Shown: positions 8,546 to 18,163, counted from the first letter of the stretch. The stretch is 64,000 bases of DNA from Paenibacillus sp. EZ-K15 (GCF_002573715.1 NZ_PDHM01000021.1:310001-374000); one strand, 5' to 3'. The notes: generated by a model from the sequence alone, not told the origin. Numbers and translations: made by a program.

Positions 8546-11530
8546 TTACTTGTTCAGCATGCGTCGCAGCATAACCACGGCCTCTGCTCGGGTGGCCGGG
8601 GCATCCGGCTCGAACTTCCCGCCGCTGCGACCGCTAACCAGTCCTTCGGCGTATGCGGCGGCGATATAGCCTTTGGCCCAGGCTGAAAAACTCGGAAGGT
8701 CTGCAAACTTGGCATCCTGTCCTTGAAGCGGTTCTAAACCTAACGCTTTGGCGAGCATAACGGTTAACTCCGCTCTTGTGATAACGCCTGCAGGTTGGAA
8801 TCGCCCATCCTTATATCCCTGGATAATCCCTGCCTCTGCCGCAAGCCCTACCGCTTCCCTAGACCATCCTGGGATGTCTGATTCATCTTTAAACGTGTAC
8901 TTGCTGTCACCCTGCAAAGCCAGTGCTCTAACCAGCATCACCGTAAATTCATCACGTCTAATCAAGGAATCCGGCTTAAATATGCTGTTAGCGTAGCCTT
9001 TGACCAGCCCTTTGCTGGCCAGCTCGTCAATCGCTGCCCGAGCCCAGTGTCCTTTCGTGTCACGAAAAGCTTCCAGAGCCTGAGGAGGTTCAGGTTTGAT
9101 CGGCGGCTCAAGATTTGGCACGCTGCGAACAATGGTCAGGGTATACGTGTTCACCTTACCACTCTCGGCCGTTACCTTAATCTCTATGACATTCTCCCCA
9201 GGTTTTAAGGAGAGCCGGCCATCTTTATCCCAAGGTCCGGTGATTCTCGCCTTGCTATGAGCGGCCGTCAGATCGAATCGGATCTCTGACGACTCGGTCT
9301 CGGCCCGATACGCGAACACGTTCGGCGAGAAGGCTGGACTCAGCTTCAAAGCATCCCCGGTTTCCCCAATTCCAATAGAGAATGTATGAAGCTGTGCGCT
9401 ATCCGAAGGAATCATCGGTGTAGTTGGGTTCGGATTCGCCGGTCCTGGATCAGGATCGCCTCCTGGACTTGGAGTTGGAGGCGTCGTAGGGAGCTGAAGT
9501 GTCCTGGCTGCTGCCTGGAGCGGTGTGCTTTCGTTCCCGGCATGGTCATACGCCTTTACTCGAAACGTATAGGATGTATTCGGCGTTAACCCACCAACTA
9601 CGTAGGAATACGTACTGCCAGTTACCGTTGCTACCGGAGTATCTGCGGTATCTTCGCGGTATACCCGATATCCTGTAACCTCTTCATCATCCGAGGCTTG
9701 CGGCCAGGATAACCTCATCGATGTAGTGCTAATGTCAGATATCGTCAGTTGTCCGAAATCAGGCCATACCGGGGCTTCCTGATCCGGATCAGGGCCTGAA
9801 TTCGGATCTTCCAGCGTCTGAACCGTCGTCTGGAGCGGAACGCTCGCATTGCCGGCCCGATCATAGGCACGGACGCTAAGCGTATACGATGTGTCGGCCG
9901 CCAAACCGTTCATCACGTAGGAATACGTGGCACCCGTCACGGTTGCTGCCGGCGTGGCATCATTCCCATTAAAAATGCGATATTCTGCAACCTCGTCATT
10001 GTCCGTGGCTTCAGGCCAAGACAGCTTGAGGGAGTCGATGGATATGTCGGATGCAAGCAGCTCCGCAGCCGCAGGCCATAACGGCTCTTCCGTGTCTGGC
10101 TGCGGGTCATCCTCGGTTACCGTGATAACCGCCTGGATTGGCGTACCAACGGCTGTACCTGGCACTGCAGCAATATTCAAATAAAACTCACGGTCTTCTT
10201 CATGGATACTATCATTTAGAATTTCGATCTCAATCCATTTCTCAAGCTCTCCATCGGCAAATGCGAGCGTTCCCGAAGCTGGCGTATAATGCTTGTTAGC
10301 CTTAGCGCTTCCGTCCGCAGTATGATAAGTGACAGCGACAGCACCATGACTGCCTCCTTCACGCATCACTTTCACCCGCACCTCAGATCCGTCTTCCGAA
10401 ACCTCATAATCAGCCGCTTCCAGCCTTAGCGTGCCCGGTTCGGGTTGCACAACAATTGCCTTATAGATATACAGGGTGTGATTAGAAGATACAATGAGAT
10501 CCGGCATTCCGTCCTCGGCATAATCCCCGACAAGCGCCCGGTGTATTCCATTTCCCTGAGCCGCCAATTCGGTCTGCCACAGCAAATTCAACTGGGCTGA
10601 CGCATACTCCTTGGAATACAATTCAACGCCTTTTCCCGTCGCAACGATTATTTCCGCTTGACCATCCCCGTTTACATCCTCTGCATAAACCTTTTGATTG
10701 CCCGGGACTAGAGAGTTCTGCTGAAGATTGTATGTATTGTCCCCTTGATTCATATAAAAGAAGACACCCAACATATCATTCAGCGCCAGAATATCGATGT
10801 GCCCGTCACCATTAATATCCGTTGAAACGAGATCCACGATATTTCCCGGTATTAGATGAAAGCTCTCGCTCCGCGTATAATCATTTCCCTTATACCGCTG
10901 CAGACCCAGCATCGGGCTTGCGACAACCAAATCCACCGTGCCAATAGCTCCATTCGTGATTGTTGTCGCTCTATTGCCGCCTGGTGTCAAAGTGATGGGG
11001 ACCATAGTAAAACTTCTATCTGCGGCTACGTGAACAATGGTAACCTGATTGAAATTAATAATCATAATGTCTGTCCTACCATCCAAATCAAAGTCCGCAG
11101 CCACAATATCCTGAGAAAGCAGCAATGAAAGCAGCCTCATATCACGAAAGGAACCGTCACCTTCCCCGTACCATATGAACGTCCCTGTTTGCGTTCCGAT
11201 CAGCAAGTCCAAATGACCGTCCTGATCGTAATCATCGATTTCTAGTGAATGCGGCACCCCCAGAACCTGCAGGCTTTGTGGTGAAGGACCAAATGTTCCA
11301 TCCCCCTGGCCATAGAATACATGGACCCACCCATCATCCGTTATGGCCGCAAAATCCAAATGACCGTCATGGTTGAAATCACCCGACTTTAAATCTGTCA
11401 CCTTACCGCCAAGCTGGGTGATCTCGAATTTATTCTCATAGTCTGGCACGGCCGCAAAGGCACTCGGCTGCAGCAGCAAAAGGCTGCATAGCAGTGCCAT
11501 CATGAATTTATAACCTTTTCGAATATTCAT
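8546..11530 (-). CDS. S-layer-anchored surface protein with FG-GAP, Calx-beta, FN3 and SLH domains
   Basis: A 994-residue exported modular protein. In order: signal peptide (about 1-27, ending AFA-AV); FG-GAP/VCBS repeats (about 30-360) with at least five Ca-binding-like DxxxDGxxD motifs such as DFNHDGHLD, DYDQDGHLD and DVNGDGQAE; a Calx-beta domain (about 365-470, SEDGSEVRVKVMREGG); two FN3 domains (about 485-680); a Pro-rich linker; a cadherin-like beta-sandwich (about 710-800); and three C-terminal SLH domains with ITRAELTVML- and RAEAVVML-type motifs that bind pyruvylated cell-wall polymer. No enzyme domain is evident, so adhesion or ligand binding is likely. GGAGG lies 6 bases before ATG 11530. 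A MalT-like regulator gene lies just upstream. Confidence 0.88.
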   Translation of the reverse strand: MNIRKGYKFMMALLCSLLLLQPSAFAAVPDYENKFEITQLGGKVTDLKSGDFNHDGHLDFAAITDDGWVHVFYGQGDGTFGPSPQSLQVLGVPHSLEIDDYDQDGHLDLLIGTQTGTFIWYGEGDGSFRDMRLLSLLLSQDIVAADFDLDGRTDIMIINFNQVTIVHVAADRSFTMVPITLTPGGNRATTITNGAIGTVDLVVASPMLGLQRYKGNDYTRSESFHLIPGNIVDLVSTDINGDGHIDILALNDMLGVFFYMNQGDNTYNLQQNSLVPGNQKVYAEDVNGDGQAEIIVATGKGVELYSKEYASAQLNLLWQTELAAQGNGIHRALVGDYAEDGMPDLIVSSNHTLYIYKAIVVQPEPGTLRLEAADYEVSEDGSEVRVKVMREGGSHGAVAVTYHTADGSAKANKHYTPASGTLAFADGELEKWIEIEILNDSIHEEDREFYLNIAAVPGTAVGTPIQAVITVTEDDPQPDTEEPLWPAAAELLASDISIDSLKLSWPEATDNDEVAEYRIFNGNDATPAATVTGATYSYVMNGLAADTSYTLSVRAYDRAGNASVPLQTTVQTLEDPNSGPDPDQEAPVWPDFGQLTISDISTTSMRLSWPQASDDEEVTGYRVYREDTADTPVATVTGSTYSYVVGGLTPNTSYTFRVKAYDHAGNESTPLQAAARTLQLPTTPPTPSPGGDPDPGPANPNPTTPMIPSDSAQLHTFSIGIGETGDALKLSPAFSPNVFAYRAETESSEIRFDLTAAHSKARITGPWDKDGRLSLKPGENVIEIKVTAESGKVNTYTLTIVRSVPNLEPPIKPEPPQALEAFRDTKGHWARAAIDELASKGLVKGYANSIFKPDSLIRRDEFTVMLVRALALQGDSKYTFKDESDIPGWSREAVGLAAEAGIIQGYKDGRFQPAGVITRAELTVMLAKALGLEPLQGQDAKFADLPSFSAWAKGYIAAAYAEGLVSGRSGGKFEPDAPATRAEAVVMLRRMLNK

Positions 11531-11640
11531 ACATCTCCTCCCGTTCATCAACTTCAACTTCTAACCTCCCGTTCATGAAATAGACCTGTCCTTTATTGGT
11601 GTGCTCCGAATTCATTGTAAGACAACGCGTAAAACAAAAA

Positions 11641-11658
11641 ATCCCCCTAAGGGGGGAT
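11641..11658 (-). terminator. Terminator of the LuxR/MalT-like gene
   Basis: ATCCCCC/GGGGGAT hairpin with a 4-base loop. On the minus strand it is followed by a T-run. It separates the regulator gene from the SLH protein gene. Confidence 0.65.
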
Positions 11659-11686
11659 AGAGGAGGTGGGAAATGGATACATCACA

Positions 11687-14320
11687 TCAAATTTGAAGTT
11701 TATTCGTTCTCTTGGGATCGCTTAGCTTCTCGGCCTGCGCAATTGCCTCACTCAGATTGGCCGCATTCAGTTTGCTATAGATCCGCTTCCGATGCGTCTT
11801 CACCGTTTCATAGGTAACATTCAGTTTCTCTGCAATTTCCCTTCCGCTCAGATGATCGAGCAGTCCTTGAAAAACATCCATCTCCCTGGACGTTAACAGA
11901 GCCTCCAGCGGGGAATCCACCGATTCGGCCATTCCATCCGCTGCAGCCAGAATCGATCTGACAAATGAAAGAGAGGCGGAATCCTTCCCACGGTGTTGTC
12001 CCCGCTGCTTGGCGCGGATCAATTCGTGAAGCATTCCCATGACCGGAGCGCCCTCATCGAGGAATATCCGGGTGAAGTCATTGGCCTCCGATACCTGGAG
12101 CGCCTCTTCAAGCTGAATCAGCGCTCTGCGCTGCTCCTCCCTGGACTGCAGCATCACGGCCGTAATACATAAAATTTCGGCCGCATCGATCGGCCTCATC
12201 TCACTCTCCGCAAGGTACAGCAGCCGGTCCAGCAGCTCTTCGGCCTCCTCCCATCTACCCTGTAGAACAAGAACGCGGGCAAACAGCTGATAGTCAAATA
12301 ATTCAAAGACAGCTACCCTGTCCCGGCTGGATAAATGGCACTGTTCACCCCAAGCCAGTGCAGGCGCCGGATCACCGTATTGCAATTGGAGACGTATGCC
12401 CTCCAGATGTAAAATTTCCATCCCTCGGGGAATGTCCATCCACTTCATCCGCCGCTGCCCGCCTTCAAGCAGCTCCAGGGCTTCAAACATATGGCCTTCG
12501 GCCGCCTTGAGCTTCGCCTGGAGGATCCAGCTCGCAACAAGATCATGCTCAGGCCGGTTAGGATTTTGACTGATCCACGTCATCGCCCTGGAAACATAAT
12601 CGGCAGCCGCCGATAGATCATTCCAATAGTAGAGTACTTCCGCATGATTAAGATATAACTTGCCTAGAAAAATCGGATTCACAGCCTGATACACCTCTGC
12701 CATCTGCATGGTGTAAGGCGCTGCAATCGACCTTGAGGCATGGCCGCGTCCAATTTTATAGGTTTTTACCGTGATTGGCTGCAGCGGCTTCTCCGGTTGG
12801 CCGAATATGATTTTGATGCCACTCGGAGCATATCGCACGACCTGCTCATACTCCTGCTTCGCCAGCTTCAGATCATTCCGCCCAAATACCATTAACGTGC
12901 CGCGTACATAATGTGACATCGCCAAATATTCATGGCGCTGCGCCTCGCTCAATCCCTCATAGGCTTCGGCATACCAGGCGTCCGCTTGATGCAGCAGTGC
13001 TTCTCCCTCAGAGATTTCCCCAGATTCCTCGGCAATCAACGAATTGGCATAAGAGAAAAAGAGAACCGGGTGCTGAAGCAAAATGTCGCTCGGAATCGCG
13101 GATAACCATTTTTGCAGATTCGACCATTCCCAATCCACGACGCGGGAAGTCATCTCGCTTAACAGCAATACGGCCTGTTCGTAATATTGACCTTGCAAGT
13201 AATACTCAACGGCTTCCTCTTCAAGGCGCTGTTTACAACACCAATCGCCGGCTGCCTTATATAACAGTCTCTTATTAACCTGTTCATTCTGTTCAAGGCG
13301 TCTTAGCAAAAATTCCAAGAACAAATGATGAAATCGGAACCATTCTCCCTTATCATCCAGTGCCACGACAAACAGATGAGAACGTTCTATCGATTCGATT
13401 AGCTCGCGGCTATCCTCAAATCCGGACACAGCCACGCTTAAGGAAACATTCCAGCGCTTCAGGATCGAGCATGTAAGCAAAAATTGCTTCATCCGATCGC
13501 CCTGAGCGGAGAATACCTCTTCGAACAGATACCGCTTCACTTCTCGGCTATCCCCTGCAAAATTATGGATAAACGACTCTTTATTCTCCTGCCGTCGCAT
13601 CGCAATGGATGCAAGCTTAAGCCCAGTAATCCATCCCTCGGTTTTTCTGACGAGCACGGAGGAGAGCTCCGTGTTCAGCGGCAAGTCAGTGCGTTCAAAA
13701 AACTGCGCACCCTCCTTCTCGGTAAACCGCATGTCTTCGGCATTGAGTCTGCTGGCAAGCTGCCTGGCTTCCATGCGAGCTACAGAGAAAGCGGGTTCGG
13801 TACGGCTGATGAGGCAAACATGGATGCACTTGGGTAAATAGTCCGTAAAATAAGCGAATGACGCCAGCAAAATTTCATTCTGAATCACATGAAAATCATC
13901 AAGAACCAGGATCAGCTCCTGATCCAGTTTATCCAGCATGTTCAGGTACACGATAAGCCCTTGAGCATAACCTTCCGTATGCAGAAGCGGCAGCACGGGC
14001 TGGACTTCACCCTCATACGTCGGAAACGCTTTAGCAATGGCCGCCGTGATGTACCTCCAAAAGCGGGAGCCTTGATTATCGCCGACATCCAGTGACACCC
14101 AAGCAGTCTGTCTCTCCTGCTGCAGCAGCCATTCACTGACAAGCGTCGTTTTTCCGTATCCCGCCGGAGCGCAGACCAGGGTCATATTTCCCGACATCGC
14201 ATCCATCAGCCTGTCATCCAGACGCGGCCGAGGGATTAGAGTGGACATCGTTCTGGGAACGGTTAATTTCGAATGCAGCAGCGGCTCTCGTACACCGAGT
14301 TCAGTTCCATTTATCATCAT
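11687..14320 (-). CDS. MalT-like LuxR family transcriptional regulator (STAND ATPase)
   Basis: An 877-residue signal-transducing ATPase of the MalT/LAL class. The Walker A motif is APAGYGKTTL near residue 55 and the Walker B is LILVLDDFHVI. A winged-helix and a long TPR-like helical region fill about residues 330-790. The C-terminus carries a LuxR-type HTH (LTSREMDVFQGLLDHLSGRE, then TYETVKTHRKRIYSKL). Such proteins oligomerise on binding an inducer and ATP, then activate promoters. The target is not shown by sequence; the SLH protein gene downstream on the same strand is one candidate. GGAGG lies 3 bases before ATG 14320 and 6 before ATG 14317, so either start is possible; an upstream GTG at 14335 is less likely. 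Confidence 0.88.
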   Translation of the reverse strand: MMINGTELGVREPLLHSKLTVPRTMSTLIPRPRLDDRLMDAMSGNMTLVCAPAGYGKTTLVSEWLLQQERQTAWVSLDVGDNQGSRFWRYITAAIAKAFPTYEGEVQPVLPLLHTEGYAQGLIVYLNMLDKLDQELILVLDDFHVIQNEILLASFAYFTDYLPKCIHVCLISRTEPAFSVARMEARQLASRLNAEDMRFTEKEGAQFFERTDLPLNTELSSVLVRKTEGWITGLKLASIAMRRQENKESFIHNFAGDSREVKRYLFEEVFSAQGDRMKQFLLTCSILKRWNVSLSVAVSGFEDSRELIESIERSHLFVVALDDKGEWFRFHHLFLEFLLRRLEQNEQVNKRLLYKAAGDWCCKQRLEEEAVEYYLQGQYYEQAVLLLSEMTSRVVDWEWSNLQKWLSAIPSDILLQHPVLFFSYANSLIAEESGEISEGEALLHQADAWYAEAYEGLSEAQRHEYLAMSHYVRGTLMVFGRNDLKLAKQEYEQVVRYAPSGIKIIFGQPEKPLQPITVKTYKIGRGHASRSIAAPYTMQMAEVYQAVNPIFLGKLYLNHAEVLYYWNDLSAAADYVSRAMTWISQNPNRPEHDLVASWILQAKLKAAEGHMFEALELLEGGQRRMKWMDIPRGMEILHLEGIRLQLQYGDPAPALAWGEQCHLSSRDRVAVFELFDYQLFARVLVLQGRWEEAEELLDRLLYLAESEMRPIDAAEILCITAVMLQSREEQRRALIQLEEALQVSEANDFTRIFLDEGAPVMGMLHELIRAKQRGQHRGKDSASLSFVRSILAAADGMAESVDSPLEALLTSREMDVFQGLLDHLSGREIAEKLNVTYETVKTHRKRIYSKLNAANLSEAIAQAEKLSDPKRTNKLQI

Positions 14321-14490
14321 ACGCCTCCGTCTCACTTCGAATTTTAGGCTGGGACATAAGCTGACAACATAACACCCAGACGCGTTAATCCATCATTTCA
14401 GTACTATTCTACCATTCCGTGAACAGGGCAGTAAGCTCCAATTTACAATCCTGGACCATTCGAAGACTCCTTCATATGCTCATATAAAAG

Positions 14491-14525
14491 AAAAAGCCGC
14501 TCTTCATCAGAGCGGGTGGCTTCTT
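14491..14525 (-). terminator. Terminator of the GyrI-like gene
   Basis: GCCGCTCT and AGAGCGG pair around a short loop, flanked by A-rich and T-rich sequence. It lies 70 bases beyond the stop of the GyrI-like gene. Confidence 0.55.
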
Positions 14526-14593
14526 TGTGTAATACGCTGTACAGCAGGAAGAAAGTCCATCGTCATCGGGTATGGTGTACCTACCTGATCCGT

Positions 14594-15088
14594 CTACTTG
14601 GTCTGCACGGGAATCATGATGACAAATTCCGGGTCATCCGAATAAGGATCCTGACTCATCGGATATTTTTCGAAATGCGTTAAATGATCCGGGTTATATT
14701 CCGAGTAACCTTGTTCTTTAATCCAGGCATAGATGTTGTTATACGACTGATCGATGCTCTGCTCTTTCTGATGAGTACAAGTGGCATAGGTTAAAGCAGG
14801 AACGGATATCGTAACCATCCCGTCCGGAACTTCGTCGATCCGTTCCACTTCCACGACCGCGTAATGAATAAATCCCTCACCGCCGGGAACTGCGTGATAA
14901 GATAACCCCAGCAACGTGTCGGTATGTAAGGCATGGGGTATCTCCTCGAGCCGCTCTTGCAGCGTCCGATGCACCGCACGTATCCCGCCTGCACCCGCTT
15001 CGGCAAATGTCCCTTCCCACTTCAATCCTATCGCCTGAAAAGCTTCCTTGCTCGTAACCGCTGCTTCGTTTCGTTGATCGATAGTCAT
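14594..15088 (-). CDS. GyrI-like effector-binding domain protein
   Basis: A 164-residue stand-alone GyrI-like/AraC-E-bind domain. It opens with AVTSKEAFQAIGLKWEG and ends with the typical FVIMIPV strand. These proteins bind small hydrophobic ligands, sequester gyrase inhibitors, or hydrolyse some electrophiles. It shares the DQSY...QG segment with the divergently encoded regulator (DQSYNNIYAWIKEQGYS here, DQSYAYVIQQLKQRGLT there), so the two genes probably carry paralogous domains. AAGGAGC lies 8-9 bases before the chosen ATG; 15154 lacks a ribosome site. Confidence 0.82.
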   Translation of the reverse strand: MTIDQRNEAAVTSKEAFQAIGLKWEGTFAEAGAGGIRAVHRTLQERLEEIPHALHTDTLLGLSYHAVPGGEGFIHYAVVEVERIDEVPDGMVTISVPALTYATCTHQKEQSIDQSYNNIYAWIKEQGYSEYNPDHLTHFEKYPMSQDPYSDDPEFVIMIPVQTK

Positions 15089-15182
15089 CCGTAAATGCTC
15101 CTTTATCCTATATTTGATTTCATTATATACTTGAACTATGCCAGAAACTGTCACAGTATAAAAAAATCATAGGAGCGAAATC
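15089..15182. promoter_or_regulatory. Shared divergent promoter region of the GyrI-like pair
   Basis: A 94-base AT-rich intergenic region. A TATAAT for the minus-strand gene is at 15122-15127. No clear operator is visible by eye. Confidence 0.45.
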
Positions 15183-15878
15183 ATGCCCAAAACCGAACGG
15201 ATCCTTAAGGTCATGCAGCGGGTGTATGAACGGCAAAACTTCACCGTCGGCGAGTTAGCCGAAGAATTCTCGGTTTCGTACCGTACGATGCTCCGCTATC
15301 TTCACGAGCTGTCTCGTCTAGGTGTTCCTTTATACGCTAATGAGGGGAAAAACGGCGGTTATTCCATGCTGACATCGCGGCAAATGATAGAACGATCCGC
15401 GCAGACGAATGAATCCATTCAGCGGATCATCAAACCGCAGACCCTAATCGTCGGCCTGGAAATGTTGCTTCCTTTCACGGCCTATTATATGTCCCAAGCC
15501 CTCAAGCCAAAGCTCTGGCAGGAACTCCAGGACCGCATGGAGGAAATTCCATATATCCGCAAGAAAACGTCGAATCCCTTGTATATTGCAGCTGTTTTGA
15601 ACCGGCAGCAGATCTATCATTATGTAGCCGGAGTCGAGGTAACCACGATTCGTGATACGCCAAAGCGGATGGTGGGTTTAACCTTGCGGACACAGGAATA
15701 TGCCATGTACACCCACGAAGGACATGCCGACCGGGAGGATACCGACCAATCCTATGCCTATGTTATCCAGCAGTTGAAACAACGGGGCCTTACGCCAAAC
15801 CCGACGCTCTACAGCTTAGAGCTGAGAACCTCGATACATGCCTCTAAAGCCCAAATCTACATCCCTTTAATTGAATAA
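15183..15878 (+). CDS. HTH regulator with C-terminal GyrI-like effector domain
   Basis: A 231-residue regulator. The N-terminal winged HTH resembles DeoR/YafY-type domains (FTVGELAEEFSVSYRTMLRY, residues about 20-40, with a glycine-rich wing NEGKNGGYSML). Residues about 80-231 are a GyrI-like ligand-binding domain ending QIYIPLIE. It is divergent from a stand-alone GyrI-like gene with only 94 bases between, so it probably controls that gene and itself in response to the same ligand. AGGAG lies 6 bases before the ATG. Confidence 0.82.
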   Translation: MPKTERILKVMQRVYERQNFTVGELAEEFSVSYRTMLRYLHELSRLGVPLYANEGKNGGYSMLTSRQMIERSAQTNESIQRIIKPQTLIVGLEMLLPFTAYYMSQALKPKLWQELQDRMEEIPYIRKKTSNPLYIAAVLNRQQIYHYVAGVEVTTIRDTPKRMVGLTLRTQEYAMYTHEGHADREDTDQSYAYVIQQLKQRGLTPNPTLYSLELRTSIHASKAQIYIPLIE

Positions 15879-15951
15879 GAGACTTCCCGAATCGTCATCA
15901 ATCCTTCGGTAAGTCACACCTTACACAGGGGCAAAGGTCTTATTCCAGCTA

Positions 15952-15986
15952 AAAAAAACGAGCCCCGGATCATGATCCGTGACTCG
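15952..15986. terminator. Bidirectional terminator before fabV
   Basis: An imperfect stem CGAGCCCCGGATCATGATCC ending GACTCG, with GGATCATGATCC at its core. An A8 run on its left gives the T-tract for the minus-strand fabV transcript. Confidence 0.65.
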
Positions 15987-15996
15987 CTTTTACTCG

Positions 15997-17187
15997 TTAA
16001 ATGGCTTTCGGATTATCGACCACAGGATTCACATCCGCATCGTAATCCACGCCGTCGGTTTCAAAGCCGAACAGCTGGAAGAACTCGCGGCGGTAACCGG
16101 CAAGGTCTGTCAGTTCTTCAATATTTTCGCTCGTAACCTTGCTCCACAATTCGGCCACTTCGGCTTGCACATCATCACGAAGTTCCCAATCGTCGATACG
16201 GATACGGCCCTTCTCATCCACCGGCGTCTCTTGCCCTTTATAGAGACGATCGGAGAATAGACGATAGATCTGCTCGATGCAGCCCTCGTGCAGCCCCTTC
16301 TCCTTCATGACTTTGTACAGCGCCGATACGTACAGCGGAACGACCGGGATCGCCGAGCTGGATTGGGTCACTAACGCTTTGCTAACCGTCACATAAGCGC
16401 GTCCGCCTCCGGCAGAGAGCTTCTCGTTCAATTTCAGCGCGGTGGCCTCCAGATGATCCTTGGCTTGTCCAATCGATCCATCACGGTAAATGGCTTTAGT
16501 AATCTCGGAGCCGATGTAGGAGAACGCAATCGTGGTCACATTAGGAGCCAAAACGCCGCCTTCCGCCAACTCATTCATCCATAATTCCCAATCGTCGCCG
16601 CCCATCACCTCTACGGTGTTCTTCACTTCCTCTTCCGTGGCCGGCTCAATCGTTACCTCCGTCACTTCACCCGTATGGAAGTTTACCGTCTTGTTGGTAT
16701 AGGCCGGTCCGATCGGCTTCAATACGGAGTTGACCGTTTCACCCGTCTCAGGCAGCGTACGGCGCGCCGAGGCAACACTGTACACCACAAGATCAACCTG
16801 GCCCAGCTCTTGGCGGATAAGCTCAACCGTCTTGGCTTTGGTCTCTTGCGTGAAAGCATCTCCCGTCACGCTGAACGATTTTAAGCCTGCGGCCTCCGCT
16901 GCCTTCTCGAAAGCGACCGAATTATACCAGCCCGCCGAAGCGGTCCGCTTCTCGGTTGCCTGGCTGGGACGATACACGCCCACGGTATTCGCCCGGGAGC
17001 CGAATGCGGCAGCAATTCTGGCCGACAAGCCGTAGCCTGTTGAAGCGCCGATGACCAGCACATTGCGCGGCCCCTCGATGCCAGGCTGTTTTAACACATA
17101 ATCAATCTGCTCCTGCACCTGGGCTTCGCAGCCTACAGGATGGGACGTTGTGCAAATAAATCCGCGTGTTCTAGGTTTAATGATCAT
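15997..17187 (-). CDS. fabV: Trans-2-enoyl-ACP/CoA reductase FabV
   Basis: A 396-residue NAD(P)H-dependent reductase of the FabV/TER family, catalysing the last step of the fatty acid elongation cycle or reduction of short trans-2-enoyl-CoA. Seen directly: the N-terminal MIIKPRTRGFICTTSHPVGC, the extended Rossmann motif VLVIGASTGYGLSARIA, and the family's Tyr-x8-Lys catalytic pair (YRDGSIGQAK). Length is exactly typical (about 400). FabV enzymes are known to tolerate triclosan, unlike FabI. The gene is monocistronic, with AGAGAGG 9 bases before the ATG. Confidence 0.95.
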   Translation of the reverse strand: MIIKPRTRGFICTTSHPVGCEAQVQEQIDYVLKQPGIEGPRNVLVIGASTGYGLSARIAAAFGSRANTVGVYRPSQATEKRTASAGWYNSVAFEKAAEAAGLKSFSVTGDAFTQETKAKTVELIRQELGQVDLVVYSVASARRTLPETGETVNSVLKPIGPAYTNKTVNFHTGEVTEVTIEPATEEEVKNTVEVMGGDDWELWMNELAEGGVLAPNVTTIAFSYIGSEITKAIYRDGSIGQAKDHLEATALKLNEKLSAGGGRAYVTVSKALVTQSSSAIPVVPLYVSALYKVMKEKGLHEGCIEQIYRLFSDRLYKGQETPVDEKGRIRIDDWELRDDVQAEVAELWSKVTSENIEELTDLAGYRREFFQLFGFETDGVDYDADVNPVVDNPKAI

Positions 17188-17223
17188 ATTTATATACCTC
17201 TCTTCCAGTACTCGTCGTCTGAC

Positions 17224-17237
17224 ACCATATGTATGGT
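17224..17237. promoter_or_regulatory. Palindrome upstream of fabV
   Basis: ACCATATGTATGGT (6-bp arms, 2-base centre) lies 37 bases upstream of the fabV start. It does not resemble a FapR box as I know it. It may be an operator for fabV. Confidence 0.35.
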
Positions 17238-17308
17238 CTTTTAAATTTCCTTTCTATTTTAACTGTTTTTTGTGGAGAGAGGAAATCTTTTGACAGGAAA
17301 ACCAAGAA

Positions 17309-17364
17309 AACCTCTCTTTTCGAATCATGGTAGCTGCAGCCAGCACCGATTCAAAAGAGAGGTT
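17309..17364 (-). terminator. Terminator of the SDR gene
   Basis: AACCTCTCTTTT-GAATC and GATTC-AAAAGAGAGGTT form a long stem (15 or more pairs with one bulge) 50 bases past the SDR stop codon. T-rich sequence follows on the minus strand. Confidence 0.75.
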
Positions 17365-17413
17365 ATTTTAGAGTTTTATCCGATAATTAGCAATCCATGG
17401 TATGGCCGTTAAA

Positions 17414-18163
17414 TTATTTAAATGAAGCGTACCCTTGGTCAGCCATGACCACGCTGCCTGTAATCGCAGCGGCTTCATCCAGAGACACGAGATACACGGT
17501 ATCTGCGACAACTTCAGGTTGTGTTAATTCTCCGCCCATGACTTTGGCTCTCATGGAATCCAGCAGTCCAGAATCTTTAAAGCCTTGGATAATCGGTGTA
17601 TCAACTGCTCCAGGAGCAACGGCAACGACACGAATACCGTATGGTGCCAGTTCAAGTGCAGCGGATTTGCTCATCATGATGACGGCGCCTTTTGTAGCGT
17701 GATAAGCAAACGTTCCGGGTGAAGCCAGGAATCCGAATACGGATGCTGTATTGATGATTACGCCTTTAATGCCAAGCTCTTTCATCTTTCGGCCTGCCGC
17801 AATAATACCGTAGGCAACCCCGTGCTGATTCACGTTAATGGTGCGATGGTAGAGATCCATATTTTGCTCGAGAACCGGTCCAGCGCCGCCAATCCCCGCA
17901 TTGTTATGCATGACATCGATGCGGCCATAAAGCTCAACCGCTTTATCCACAAGCGCCTCGACGCTTTCTTGTTTGGAAACATCGACTTGAACGAAAGTGG
18001 CTTCGCCGCCTTCTTTTTTGATCATGTCCACCGTCTCTTGACCGGCAGCCTCATTATAATCGGCTACGACGACGCGATCGCCTTTTCTTGCAAATTTAAG
18101 GGAGACCTGACGACCGATTCCGCTCGCTCCACCGGTAATTACCGCTACACGTTGTTCTGACAT
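17414..18163 (-). CDS. SDR family oxidoreductase
   Basis: A 249-residue classical short-chain dehydrogenase. It has TGGASGIG (cofactor), NNAG (HNNAGIGG), Ser in INTASVFG, the catalytic YHATKGAV, and PG in VAPGAVDTP. Asp in VVVADYN after the second strand suggests NAD(H). Substrate unknown. AGGAGGT lies 8 bases before ATG 18163, so the longer in-frame start at 18232 is not used. It is divergent from a LysR gene across 144 bases, a typical target-regulator arrangement. Confidence 0.87.
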   Translation of the reverse strand: MSEQRVAVITGGASGIGRQVSLKFARKGDRVVVADYNEAAGQETVDMIKKEGGEATFVQVDVSKQESVEALVDKAVELYGRIDVMHNNAGIGGAGPVLEQNMDLYHRTINVNQHGVAYGIIAAGRKMKELGIKGVIINTASVFGFLASPGTFAYHATKGAVIMMSKSAALELAPYGIRVVAVAPGAVDTPIIQGFKDSGLLDSMRAKVMGGELTQPEVVADTVYLVSLDEAAAITGSVVMADQGYASFK

